Shown here: one piece after another, positions 21,298 through 30,590 of the stretch | How the letters are laid out: every line of letters starts with the position of its first letter | Numbering within the stretch: position 1 is the stretch's first letter | Program-made: the position numbers and the translations under genes | The notes under the pieces: generated by a model | What the model was told of the DNA's origin: nothing | Seen by the model: the letters and a program-made list of their open reading frames with translations, nothing else | The model's database searches: none | Assembly: GCA_905221605.1 (NCBI GenBank) | Contig: CAJNDS010002671.1 | Span: forward strand, 276,001 to 320,759 | Source: Symbiodinium natans | Lineage: Eukaryota > Sar > Dinophyceae > Suessiales > Symbiodiniaceae | Reading direction: 5' to 3' | DNA length: 44,759 nt

Positions 21298-21329
<32 letters not shown>

Positions 21330-21358
21330 TGGGTGTGTGTCTGTGTGTGTGTGTGTGT
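21286..21358 (+). repeat. (GTGC)n/(GT)n microsatellite
   Basis: GTGCGTGC units pass into pure GTGT. No coding value. Confidence 0.9.
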
Positions 21359-21424
21359 AAACTTGACATAGTTTCTAGCTCAGGGGGCTAGCAGATTTCA
21401 AAGGTAAAGCGGTTGTGTGTTACG

Positions 21425-21550
21425 GTGGATGGAGGAAATCTTGCACCGCCTGTGAACCTATTGCTACAGGTTGCACCCACTTCTGGGGACTGACTGATTA
21501 AGAAGTGTCGGCCGGCCTTGCAAAAGTGGAGCAAGATTTCCTCCATCCAC
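21425..21550. repeat. Inverted repeat with perfect 20-base arms
   Basis: GTGGATGGAGGAAATCTTGC at 21425-21444 is repeated as its exact reverse complement at 21531-21550, with an 86-base spacer. It could be a foldback element or an RNA hairpin. Confidence 0.85.
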
Positions 21551-21557
21551 AGTATGG

Positions 21558-22735
21558 ATGCATCTACAGGACAAGCTACAGGCGCTTTGGGTAGACCGGG
21601 TAGACAACAGACGTAACATGGCATTCGAAGCTGTGGGTCAGGAATGGCTCAAGTTGGGCACATTTTGGCACCCTCTCTGGTGGGGACTTCGGGGGTCAGA
21701 GTATGCCTTGATGGCCGCAGTGTTGCTTGGCGAGCCGATGCTCACACTCACCACAGCCCCGCTGGGTGGGCATTGTCGACATTCACTCTGCCGCACACGT
21801 GCAAGCGAAGAAAGCTGGAACACAAGTGCAAGTACAGAGTTGTTTGGGTTGTTTGGCATTGCAGAAGGCCCCAGGACTTTCCACATAACCCGCTTGTTTT
21901 GGAACGCTTGCGCTTCCGCAACAAAGGTGCGGTGCAATTTTGTTCGCTTGGGTTCTGAAAACACATGAACTCGCCGTGTCCACTGTGCATAAGTGGTCTT
22001 AGACCATCTTGGACCAACTCATCTCGCCTGCGGCTGAATCTAAGCAGGGCAGGGTCATGAGTTTTACTGAAGTTTTGCTTGAAATGCCTGCAGGTAAAAA
22101 TTGTAGGGGAAAGGCCCGCCCGCTGGCTGCTGCCGGAAGGCATCTAGTACCCCCTAGCACGCAGTCTAGCTACATGCCTCCCACATCCTTCGATCCCCAT
22201 ACTTCGATGCCAAGGCTTCTCCGCTCTCTATTTCGGCAATGTCATTACTGACACAGCCTTGCGGGGACTCCCAGCCAGCCTGACAGCATTCCGTAGTGGT
22301 CGTAAAGCGTTACTACTCCTCACAGCCGTGAGACCGCAAAGGTGAAGCAAATTGTACATTTGAGCGATGCCTTGCTTGAAGACAGGGCGGACAGCTAGCC
22401 TGGCTGGGGCCATTGACACCAGTTAGAATCAATGGCTCGTTCGTCAGGTGTGGCACTGCGGCAGCCTCGGCGAGGGGGTGTGTTCGCCTCCAACAAATTT
22501 CCTTCGGTTCAAAGGGATGACAGATGGAAGAAGAGCAATTTGGCAGATTAGACGACTACTAAGGTCGTCACACTGCTGGGCAGTGGTTTATACAGCTGCT
22601 CGGAAGCAGCTGTTGCGCTGTTGTATCATCGGGACGAGGAGACGTGAGAAAAAGACGAATTCTGCACGAAGACATGAGTTGTTGTTTGCTTGCTCGCCTG
22701 CCTGCCTGCCTGCGAGTTTGTGCGTTTGTTGGATT
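21558..22735. other. No confident gene
   Basis: Frames of 104-136 codons overlap on both strands between 21558 and 22143. Their high Cys/His/Trp content and mutual overlap make them doubtful. From 22150 to 22735 I see nothing. Confidence 0.3.
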
Positions 22736-22795
22736 GATTATCGTTTGATTGTTTGATTGTTTGATTGTTTGATTGTTTGATTGTTTGATTGTTTG
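22736..22795 (+). repeat. (TTTGATTG)n tandem array
   Basis: Seven or so near-perfect 8-base units end directly at the hairpin that opens the dispersed repeat copy at 22798. Confidence 0.9.
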
Positions 22796-22797
22796 TT

Positions 22798-23150
22798 CCC
22801 CACCTTCGCTGTGGGGTTGTTAGATTTTAAACTCAACTGTTCTTCTCGTCCGCAACTCTTCTCCTCGCCCGGTCTACTCCTAGAGACTCCCCGGAGTGCC
22901 CAACCCCAAAAGAACTGGCTGGAGTGCCCAATCCAGAGACTTCCGAAATGCCCAACCCCAGAGACTTTCTGGAGTGCCCAACCCCAGACACTCCCTGAAA
23001 TGCCCAATTTCAGAGACCTATCCCCAGAGACCTAACCCCAGAGACTCCCTGTGGAGTGCCACCCCAGAGAATCCCTGGAGTGCCCAACCCCAGAGACTCC
23101 CTGCAGTGCCCGACCCCAGAGACTCTCTGGAGTGCCCAAATCCAAATCCC
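22798..23150 (+). repeat. Dispersed repeat family, copy 1
   Basis: It opens with a CCCCAC-(7 bases)-GTGGGG hairpin, then GGTTGTTAGATTTTAAACTC and a pyrimidine-rich leader. Roughly a dozen irregular units of GGAGTGCCCAACCCCAGAGA + CTCCCT type follow (about 28 bases each). A second copy with the same order lies at 43857-44205 in the same orientation. Stop-free frames through the repeats are by-products. Confidence 0.85.
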
Positions 23151-24421
23151 TAAGGTGGGGATGTTCGAAGTAAAAAAATTTAGTTGTTGTGGTTGTTGTG
23201 GTTGTTTGTTGTTGTATTGTTGTCGTGCCTGTCCTTTCGCCCAAGGTTATCTGAAGCCCGCAACTCAGCATTCAGCGCATACTGCAGCTTGCCTGTCACG
23301 TATGACAATGCCACTGCTATGGCATGCATGTGTTATCCATGGTCGGAGGTGGGGCGATGCCACGTGTAAAGTGTAAAGGAATTCAGCATTCACAGTCGAA
23401 ACAACCAACCTGCTCAGTGTGTAGGACGGGAGGGAGGGCGTTGAGGCAGCGTGAATTGGCGTGGGTAGCCAGAAGGCGTCCATTTTGCACAGCCTCACTC
23501 ACGAGCCCCAAGATTGCGAGGTTAGAGGCCGAAAGCCTTTTCTGCATGCGTGTCTTATTGAACTGCGGGGGAGCTCAGGAGCACTATCCGAGCTGCTCCG
23601 AGTGTCAAAGCTGGAGGGAAGGAGTGGCCTTGACAATTGCCAGTTGATGCACTAGTTGCACTGTTTTTGAAGTGGGCTGAGCTCGCTAGTGTTCCTTTTC
23701 CTCGGTGCCTAGAGAGAAATAGAGAGAAAGAGTAGCCGGTTTGGCTCAACCTTTCCAGGCGGAACCGGATGTTGACGTGGGGTATCGGGACTACCCCTGA
23801 ATGGCTTATAGAGCCTAGGGGGCACGCGACCTTGTGAAGAATTCTTTGGGACGGGGTACTGGTATGTAACAGGTTCTGCCCCAAAACCGTGGCCATTGGC
23901 AGGATAGGGCAGAGCTCCCCACTCCGCTTCTTCCCACCACAAGCCGAACTGCATAGGGCGAGCTTCTATGCTACTCATACAGTGTTCTGATGATCTGCTC
24001 GATGCAATATCACGTTCGACCGTCGGTTGGGGTCATGGGGATGCTATGTTCCTACATAGTAGGGCTGCCCACAAGGCCTGCATGACCTGCCAACCACACG
24101 TAACCCCTGAACTCAAGTGGCTAGACCACCTCGAGAGAGAAGCGACGCTCAAACATGCAAAAGGAGGGGCAGTGGGATCGCCGGCTGTAGACAAGCATCT
24201 TCTGCCCGGAAGGGTTCCCTCAAGCCTGGCACAAGACGAATACCAAGAACAAGCGCAACAACAACGCGCTCTCCTTTCGAATTGCAGACAGAGTGCTGTT
24301 TAGTGCGACTGTCCGCTTTCGTCTCATGTCATTCCAGCATCACATAGTTCTTCGGTGGTGTGCTATACCAAAATCTTGACACGCAGCGTTTGGGCCTCAC
24401 GACAGCACTTCAGCCTGCAAG
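23151..24421. other. No confident gene; (GTT)-rich tract at 23180-23222
   Basis: A TTGTTGTGG-rich low-complexity tract follows repeat copy 1. Beyond it only weak frames are seen. A spliced-leader-like string at 23732-23749 is listed separately. Confidence 0.35.
23732..23750 (+). other. Spliced-leader-like string, possible relict
   Basis: GTAGCCGGTTTGGCTCAA matches the core of the dinoflagellate spliced leader (GTAGCC-AT-TTTGGCTCAAG, from established knowledge) at 16 of 18 positions, with GG in place of AT. Relict leaders occur when trans-spliced mRNAs are reinserted into the genome. No splice donor GT follows directly, so this is not an SL RNA gene. A chance match is quite possible. Confidence 0.25.
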
Positions 24422-24494
24422 GACTACAAATCGGAGGAGAGCTCCTCCAAGGCCGTGGCCGTGCTGACGACCAAGGACAGATTGAAAAGAGCAG
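24422..24494 (+). CDS. Small internal exon, unknown
   Basis: This 73-base exon is bounded by GCCTGCAAG|G and GAGCAG|GTTCAA. Inside it reads DYKSEESSSKAVAVLTTKD followed by RLKRA, with strong GC preference at third positions and no other protein-like frame. It enters in phase 0 and leaves in phase 1. The neighbouring exons were not identified. Family unknown. Confidence 0.42.
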
Positions 24495-24499
24495 GTTCA

Positions 24500-24976
24500 A
24501 TCCCCGAAGCTCTGCATTGACAGCTCGGCAGAGATTCGGCGGAGATGGGAAGGGAGCATGGGGGCGCATGGGGCGCCTCGCAGAGAGAGTTTCGGAGCCG
24601 CAGGCCTCGGGCAAGACTGTTTCGAGCGCAGGACAGTCGCATGCGCTCCAGGCTTTGCGGACAGAGACGTGGGAGGTGCTGAACTAGAGATTTGCACGAG
24701 ATGTACTGCGTGATAGACCTGTGGACATGGAGAGTTTTCGCATGCTGCCGGTGATAGTCACTGGGCACCAGGCAAAGTGGCGCAGCACAAGGCAGGTCTG
24801 GACAAGCCATTCCACTTCTGGCATTTTCTGAGCTCTTTCTGCTTCGGCACAGTATCTTTCGACAACCAAGGATTGTCAGCTTGTGCCAACGTCATGCTAC
24901 GTTCTGTCTCAAGACATCACTGACACACAAGCAGTCGAGCAAATTACTGCATAGCACAACACGTGGAGGCTTCGTC
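24500..24976. other. No confident gene
   Basis: Both strands are partly open (minus 128 codons at 24424-24810), without domain support. Confidence 0.28.
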
Positions 24977-25225
24977 ATGAGTCGCAAGACCATTGAGCCG
25001 CCATTTATCCCTCAAGAGTCCGTCAAGCAAACCGCAGAATTCATCAAAATGCCTTGTCGGAATCATGGAGCCAACATGGTTCCAGAAGCTGGAGTCCAAC
25101 CCAACAACACCGCAGCAGTGTCTTCGCAGGCATTTCATGCTTCACTCTGCAAATGTGCGCAACGGCTCCCTGCATATTGCCTGCTGAAACTTAATGGGCT
25201 TGATATGCTTAGCGCCACTTGGTGA
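24977..25225 (+). CDS. Possible ORF, unknown
   Basis: An ATG at 24977 gives 82 codons to a TGA at 25223, beginning MSRKTIEPPFIPQESVKQTA. The first 50 residues look like a real N terminus. GTCTTCGCAG|GC near 25130 is a possible internal junction. The antisense strand and a second plus frame are also open, so frame choice is not certain. Confidence 0.3.
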   Translation: MSRKTIEPPFIPQESVKQTAEFIKMPCRNHGANMVPEAGVQPNNTAAVSSQAFHASLCKCAQRLPAYCLLKLNGLDMLSATW

Positions 25226-25818
25226 CTCAAGCAAGTAACAGTGGACAGTAGCCGTTGCTTCCTACTTTCTGAGACGAGGCGACCAGCGCGAGCAACAAGA
25301 TGGAAGGTCCAGCTAAGTCTGTTTTTGAACGGCAGGTGCTCTGCGTCTGCAAGCGTTGCCAGTGCCTCGCTTGGCAAGGCGGGATACACAGCATCCACGC
25401 ACCCGCAGCCCGGGCATCCCGGCCCGGCAGCAGGCCGCCTGATGCATGCGGATGCCACATGCACGACTCGATGCACGACTCGATGCACGACTCGATGCAC
25501 GACGGTTCACGACTGCAAACTGGGAAAACACTCCAAACATCACGGGGGCGGTCGTTCCTCCGAGGTCATCCAAGATCAGGCGACAACGAGCTGCCGCATC
25601 ACCTCCAAGCTTCCGGGAGACCTATGCAAGTTGTCAGCTCAGGCTTTTCATGGTGCCTTGAGAGTTGCTGTTGTGGACCTGCTGCTCTTCCCAACCTGCC
25701 TGAAGCTGGTTGCAATGGTACCTACGAAGCAACTTGAGAAGCACCAACGAAATTCACCCAGAAGTGTTCTGCATTTGTAGTCCATGATCATGTCCTTGAT
25801 TCGTGCCTGTCTGCAAAG
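25226..25818. other. Ambiguous open region with a 12-base minisatellite
   Basis: Plus frames of 179 and 145 codons overlap between 25241 and 25780. ATGCACGACTCG repeats four times at 25458-25503 (MHDS in one frame). A stretch LSAQAFHGALRVAVVDLLLF near 25630-25690 could be a real exon leading into the Rossmann-like exon below, but this is unproven. Confidence 0.28.
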
Positions 25819-25902
25819 GTTTTCACTTGCGGTTGCGGGCACCTTGGCGCAGAGCTGTTGTGCTCACTCTTGCTGCAGCGCGGCATTCGCAGCGTCCTGG
25901 AC
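25819..25902 (+). CDS. Candidate Rossmann-type NAD(P)-binding exon
   Basis: After acceptor CTGCAAAG|G the frame reads VFTCGCGHLGAELLCSLLLQ then RGIRSVLD. This matches the first beta strand, the GxGxxG loop (GCGHLG), the helix, and a second strand ending in an acidic residue of a dinucleotide-binding fold. The GCGHLG form recalls pyrroline-5-carboxylate reductase/NOXRED1-like proteins (family knowledge). A donor GAC|GTGCGTGAG follows at 25903, and an acceptor GTGCAGCACAG|G near 25998 leads to DHSTKRPWFNSDVP in phase 0. Alternatively the exon continues to about 25990 (VRELDPEMRENRM). Only this part of the fold is seen. Confidence 0.35.
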
Positions 25903-26039
25903 GTGCGTGAGCTGGACCCCGAAATGCGAGAGAACCGCATGAGTTGCATGAGCGCAGCAAGACTTGACTTTAGACTTGCTGATGCGGTGCAGCACAGGAC
26001 CACAGCACAAAGCGGCCATGGTTCAACAGCGACGTGCCC

Positions 26040-26880
26040 CTATGCAAGTGTGATTTTGATGCACAGGGTAGGTCAGAATTACCGTCATTTGTGTTCACTC
26101 GCAGTCACTGCAGTCCAAGCTCGAGATGTGCACACGTAAACTAAGAAAGGTAGCATGGCGTACAAGACTCTTATCAGTATCGCGTCGGCACAGATGAAGA
26201 CAACCTAGGTCCTGGCAGAGACCATGGCCAACTTTGGCTTGGAGTACAGGCCCCCTGGCCTTCTTGGACCCTGTCAGACCTCGGCCCGTCGCATGTTTAA
26301 ATTGGGGCACTACACTCAGTACATACTAGGCTACCAGAATCACCCGTTCCATGGAGCAATTTTCAGATATCCAATACATGGCTAAATACAGAACTTTCAG
26401 AAAGATGCCTTAGGGACCAAGGCTGCCCCCAAAGCCTTGGCTTGCGTCTTGTGGTGTGGTTTTTCGAGCTGAAGATAAGCAGAAGCGATATGCTTTGTGT
26501 TGGCATCACGGTATCAGACTTGTTCACGCCTGTAAGCAAGCAAGCTGCAGGTTTCCACGGTGTGTGCCAGTGAAGTTCAGCAATACAAGTCGCGGAGTGC
26601 AAATCAACCACCAAGTGAGAAAAGTTGTTACCCCAAAAAATATGCTTTCGAAGTCCCGGCATTACTTGTGCACGTTCGTGTTGTCAATTGCTTCATTCTC
26701 GAGGTACTCCGGCCAGCAGGAAGAAAACGTTTGGGCGGCCGTGGTCATTTCAGCTCTGTTGGACGGCATGCTGCACTCGATTTCGCGGTGATGCCATGCA
26801 ACCGTTCCAGGTCGAGGTTCATGGACTAACCATGGATTCACATAGATTCACATAGGAATCCAGGAGCTTCGAGAGATGTA
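26040..26880. other. No confident gene
   Basis: Plus frames at 26456-26791 and 26560-26829 overlap. The second includes YAFEVPALLVHVRVVNCF and is somewhat protein-like. No splice or domain support. Confidence 0.28.
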
Positions 26881-26882
26881 TC

Positions 26883-27050
26883 TGCAGATAGATAGATGTA
26901 TATATATATATGTATACATACACCTATACGGGCTTAGCTAGGGTTTAGGGTTTCAGTTGGGGGGGGGGGGGAGGGGCCGAGAACGCACAGCACAAAACGC
27001 TCAAACCAACCCACACCCACACCACGGGGTAATTGGGGGGGGGGGGGGGC
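26883..27050 (+). repeat. Mixed simple-repeat block: GATA/TA, TTTAGGG and two G-tracts
   Basis: A GATA-TATA microsatellite (26886-26912) is followed by two TTTAGGG-type units (26939-26953), a G13 tract near 26959 and a G12 tract near 27037. The order AT-microsatellite, telomeric unit, G-tract echoes the borders of the 8-10.7 kb island. Confidence 0.85.
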
Positions 27051-28039
27051 CCGGGACCCAGCCGAGGGCGCAACCATGTGAACATTCTAAAGCCGAAGAG
27101 CGGGTCGCATGTGAGGTCATTGTCAGTTGTAGACGAGTTGTGTGCCGTGGAAAGTAAGAGCAAGTCGAGGAGCTGCCGCCGCCTCGTTGCTTGCTGGGCC
27201 TGCGATCTTTGGCGAGGGTGCCTTGGCAAGTCATGGCAGGTGCATCCAAGAACTCAGCAATCCGTGTACACCTCTGCATCGGAAGGAGTGCCCCCGGCTT
27301 CGTTTAGCACAGCATCTCACAGCCCTTGGCTCAGCTGTGGAATTTCTCGTGCGCCATGTATATCCCGTATGCGATCTTCATTATTTTAACCATCGCCCAC
27401 CTGTTGATGCTTTCAGCATGGAACGGCATGACAGCAATCAGCTTCACAAAGGGTTGTGTAAGGTTCTGTGAGGCTTGAGGCGGTTCCCGCCATTGCACGA
27501 CCCACTCCACGCCGCCAAACTGTGATGCGATCTTGGAGATTTTTGCTGCCGACATAGGCAGACTCCCACCCCTGGCTGAGCTTAAAAGTCGGAAATCCAG
27601 ACCACAGCCTCATCCAACGGTTTACTGAACAGAGCAAGCGTTGCATTCGGTTGGAGGAGTTCCTGGCGTTGGAGCGCCATTCATCTGCCATTCAGCTCCA
27701 AAGCTGCCGATTGGGAGCGCATTACGTAAAACCTTGCCCCTCCCCCCCCTCGAAAACAACACACGCACATACGCACACAGAAAAACGCATTAAGGTCGGC
27801 TTCACTGTTCCGGTTCCCTCCATGCCACTCTATGCAGTACAACACGGCAACGGCTACAGGAAAGGATGTTCAAGAAGTTAGCTCGAAGCAAGCGCATAGA
27901 GTTGTTTTCACTAGTGTGTACTTTAAATGCTATAAAGTAGAGTACGGCCTCCACGTCCTCGAAAACTCGAGCGCTGCGTGGGGCGAGCAGTGCGAAATAG
28001 AGTCCATCCTTCCCGAGCGCTGATATGAAATCGCCACAG
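27051..28039. other. No confident gene
   Basis: Overlapping frames of 60-118 codons occur on both strands, with none convincing. A short C-run and (ACAC) tract occur near 27740-27780. Confidence 0.3.
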
Positions 28040-28160
28040 ACATGTGGCTGACATGCGCATGCGTCGCTTGGAAGCAGATCGGTCACTTCAAGCCATTCAA
28101 TGGCTCCAGGAAATGGAGTGGGAGGTCATCCATCTGCAGCCGTGTTCAGAGGCCAGGCTT
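28040..28160 (+). CDS. Possible exon, charged helical, unknown
   Basis: After acceptor TCGCCACAG|A the frame reads MRMRRLEADRSLQAIQWLQE and continues MEWEVIHLQP, a likely amphipathic helix. It may end at GAGGCCAG|GC near 28155; the frame stays open to 28295. No domain is recognised. Confidence 0.34.
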
Positions 28161-29669
28161 GCCAGAAAAGAGAAAATAGAGAGCAGGTGCTTGCAGAGGA
28201 CTGGATGTAGGGCTTATGTCATTTGGCCAGCTGGGTGCCTGTTCTGGTTGACGGGCATCATTTCTTCGCAGACGGGTCCTCCGCTCTTCGGATGATGTGA
28301 CGGTTAGTTTGCTTCCCCCGCTGCAGGCTCCGCCTGAGCTCAAGCTTGTTGAGTACCCGCACACCGAAGCTGGACAGCAGAAGTGTGAAACAGGAACCAG
28401 GTGCTTGCACCTTGAAGAGTTGTGAGTAATGGCAAAGAATCTAGGATCAACAGAAAGGAGGATAGCAGGAATTATAGAAGGAAGTTGAAGAAAGGAAGGA
28501 GCCCCCCCCCCCCCACCCCCGACAAACACAACCAAATCCAAGGCTGCATGAGCACTGCCATACGCTGCCCAGACCCAACATCTCGGCGTGAATACGCTTA
28601 ACCAGGGGACCAATTGGGCCTTCGAGGGGCTTCGCTCCGTGCATGTTCCAATCGGCGCTCTCGCCTGCGCATGCTCGTCATGAAGTGCAGAACTGTGGCT
28701 TTTGGACCCCGGAGCCCGGACCTTTCTCCAGCCTGAGTCCCGTGTGGACGTGCCTCGTGCGTAGCATTTAGTTTCAATGTCGTGCATGCCCTGAGCGCAT
28801 CCCATGCTGAAATATGCACTCGCCGTCAATGAGTCAGCTTGGAGGTGGTGATGGATCCGGGGAAAGGGGTGCACTTGGAATGCTCTTGAGGTGGCTTTAC
28901 CGTCGAAGCTAACATGCACTGGATTCTGAGTTCTCGTCGAACTGGAAATGACAGTTTTTTCTTGGGGGAGGGGGGAGTGCTGCAGGAAGAAGAAAAAGGG
29001 CATTGTAAGGGGGAGTGGTGTTGTGGGGGAGAAAGGGCGGGCGATAGGTTTTTGGTGCCTCCTTTTTGCTAAGATCTACAGATTTATTTGGTTTTGTTGT
29101 TTGCACTGAATTGACCCCTTCCTGACACTGCACCATGTGATCATGTGGCTTCCACCTCAGAGTAGACCGGCCCAGGAAGTCTATGCCCGGCAAGAATACC
29201 TGGCCGAGCACATCTGCAAAGTGACTGCCGGCCTGAAGGAGCTCTCGCGATGCATGCACATGCATCCTGCTGAAGCAGGCTTCTCCTGAAGTTACAGTTT
29301 ATCAGTAGTTCCAACGTGTGCTTGATGTGAGGCCGAAATGGGGCTTTCCACCAGCTGGCAGCAACGGACACGTGGCAGACGTTCAGGTGAGAGGCAATTT
29401 GGGCACGGCATTCTTGCAGAGGAGCCGAGATTCAAAGCAACGAAAAACTTAAGAACTTGCCTGTTTGAGATGCGCTTTCCGTAAGGATACAGGCACGTTA
29501 TCGTGTTCCTTGGCTGGACATTGACATGTCTGTGACAACTGCGAAGTCTTGGATCCACTGGCAGTGTGCATTTTGCCTCGTTCATGTCACAGTGCGTGCA
29601 GTTGATTTATGCTTGCTCCCCTCGGGGTGACCCTTCGCAAGGTCATTTCTTGGGACAAGTGGGACGCAA
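28161..29669. other. No confident gene; C-tract at 28501-28515
   Basis: A long minus open frame of 285 codons (29003-28146) crosses a poly-C/G tract and has low-quality composition; see findings. Other frames are short. Confidence 0.3.
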
Positions 29670-30083
29670 CCAGAGCCTGATCTGCAGAATGGTCTTGATT
29701 CTGATAGATTCTGACATCTCAACTTCGGCGTATTTCGGCGTGGTGATAGGTGGAACTGAACTTGCACTTTGGAAGTTAAGGGCGCTTTCCGGCACCTGGG
29801 GAGCCAGCACTCGTGATCGCCTTGCCGTTCGCAGCTTGGACCAGCCGTCTGATGCCCGCGAAAGCTGGGCTCCCCAAGCCGAGATTGTGCCGATATATTC
29901 GAAAGAACAAGTTGCCTGATCGTGCCCGATGTCTGAGGAGACCTCTCTTCTAGCAGCTTGGATATCATGATGACGCGCGACGTTAGGATCTGTTGCCACC
30001 TTTGTAGGAGATTGTTGCTGGTTAAGCGCTTCTGTACGCACGGCTTTGATTGCAGAGGGTCCTGGACTGCACCCAAAGCACAC
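29670..30083. other. Region open on both strands; one is probably coding
   Basis: On the plus strand a frame to 29919 begins, after acceptor GATCTGCAG|A, with MVLILIDSDISTSAYFGVVI and ends EIVPIYSKEQVA. On the minus strand 146 codons (30083-29643) are open, with protein-like stretches such as SFEYIGTISAWGAQLSRASD, and a 173-codon minus frame overlaps. I cannot decide the strand; the plus reading has the better acceptor. Confidence 0.3.
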
Positions 30084-30103
30084 AAACTGCAGGGCAGAAG
30101 CAA

Positions 30104-30590
30104 TGCTTAGTCAGCTGAGGCGATTCCGGGTTTTCTCACCAAGGAGGAAATCTTCAAACTGCAGCAAGCAGCATTGCCGGGAGCCCTGCACCTGGGACTT
30201 GATGGTTTAGGGCAAGGTTAAGTGCACGAGGATCCCTAACAGGGCATGAGGGGCCGATAAGACAAGTTTGGAACCGGCAGGCTGAGAACAATCAGCGTGC
30301 CAAGGCACTCCGCCTAAGATGTCCTGAGAGTAGAGTGGTCCCACCCAGGCCCGAACACACTCCGCTGCAACATGCATGATGTCACCTTTGCAAAATGCAA
30401 CTGGGTTGTTCACCGAATCGGCCCTTTTCGGGCCAGCAGCAGTCACAGGCAAGGCTGGGATACGAGCTCTAAAGGGTGCAAGCTGTCGTGTCAGAAACAT
30501 CCACTGCCAAGCCATGCGCCACATGATGCCAAACGTGAGATCCGCATGCTTCACTGTTTTTTTTGTTTCCTTCGCACGCACTCCCATGGC
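30104..30590. other. Upstream region of the coiled-coil gene
   Basis: No separate gene is seen. CACTGTTTTTTTTGTTTCC at 30551-30570 is a strong pyrimidine tract just before the proposed start and could serve cis or spliced-leader trans-splicing. Confidence 0.35.

Noticed and set aside
21644-21655. AATGGCTCAAGTTGG as a spliced-leader match
   Set aside because: Only about nine bases agree with the leader end and the diagnostic GTAGCC part is absent.
22781-23271. Trp/Gly-Ser-rich and Pro-rich frames through the GGAGTGCCCAACCCC repeats
   Set aside because: The same frames appear in repeat copy 2 with different unit numbers. They follow the DNA repeat and not a protein constraint.
24491-24512. 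GGTTCAATCCCC as a tRNA T-loop
   Set aside because: The flanking bases do not form a T stem, and no acceptor or anticodon arm can be drawn.
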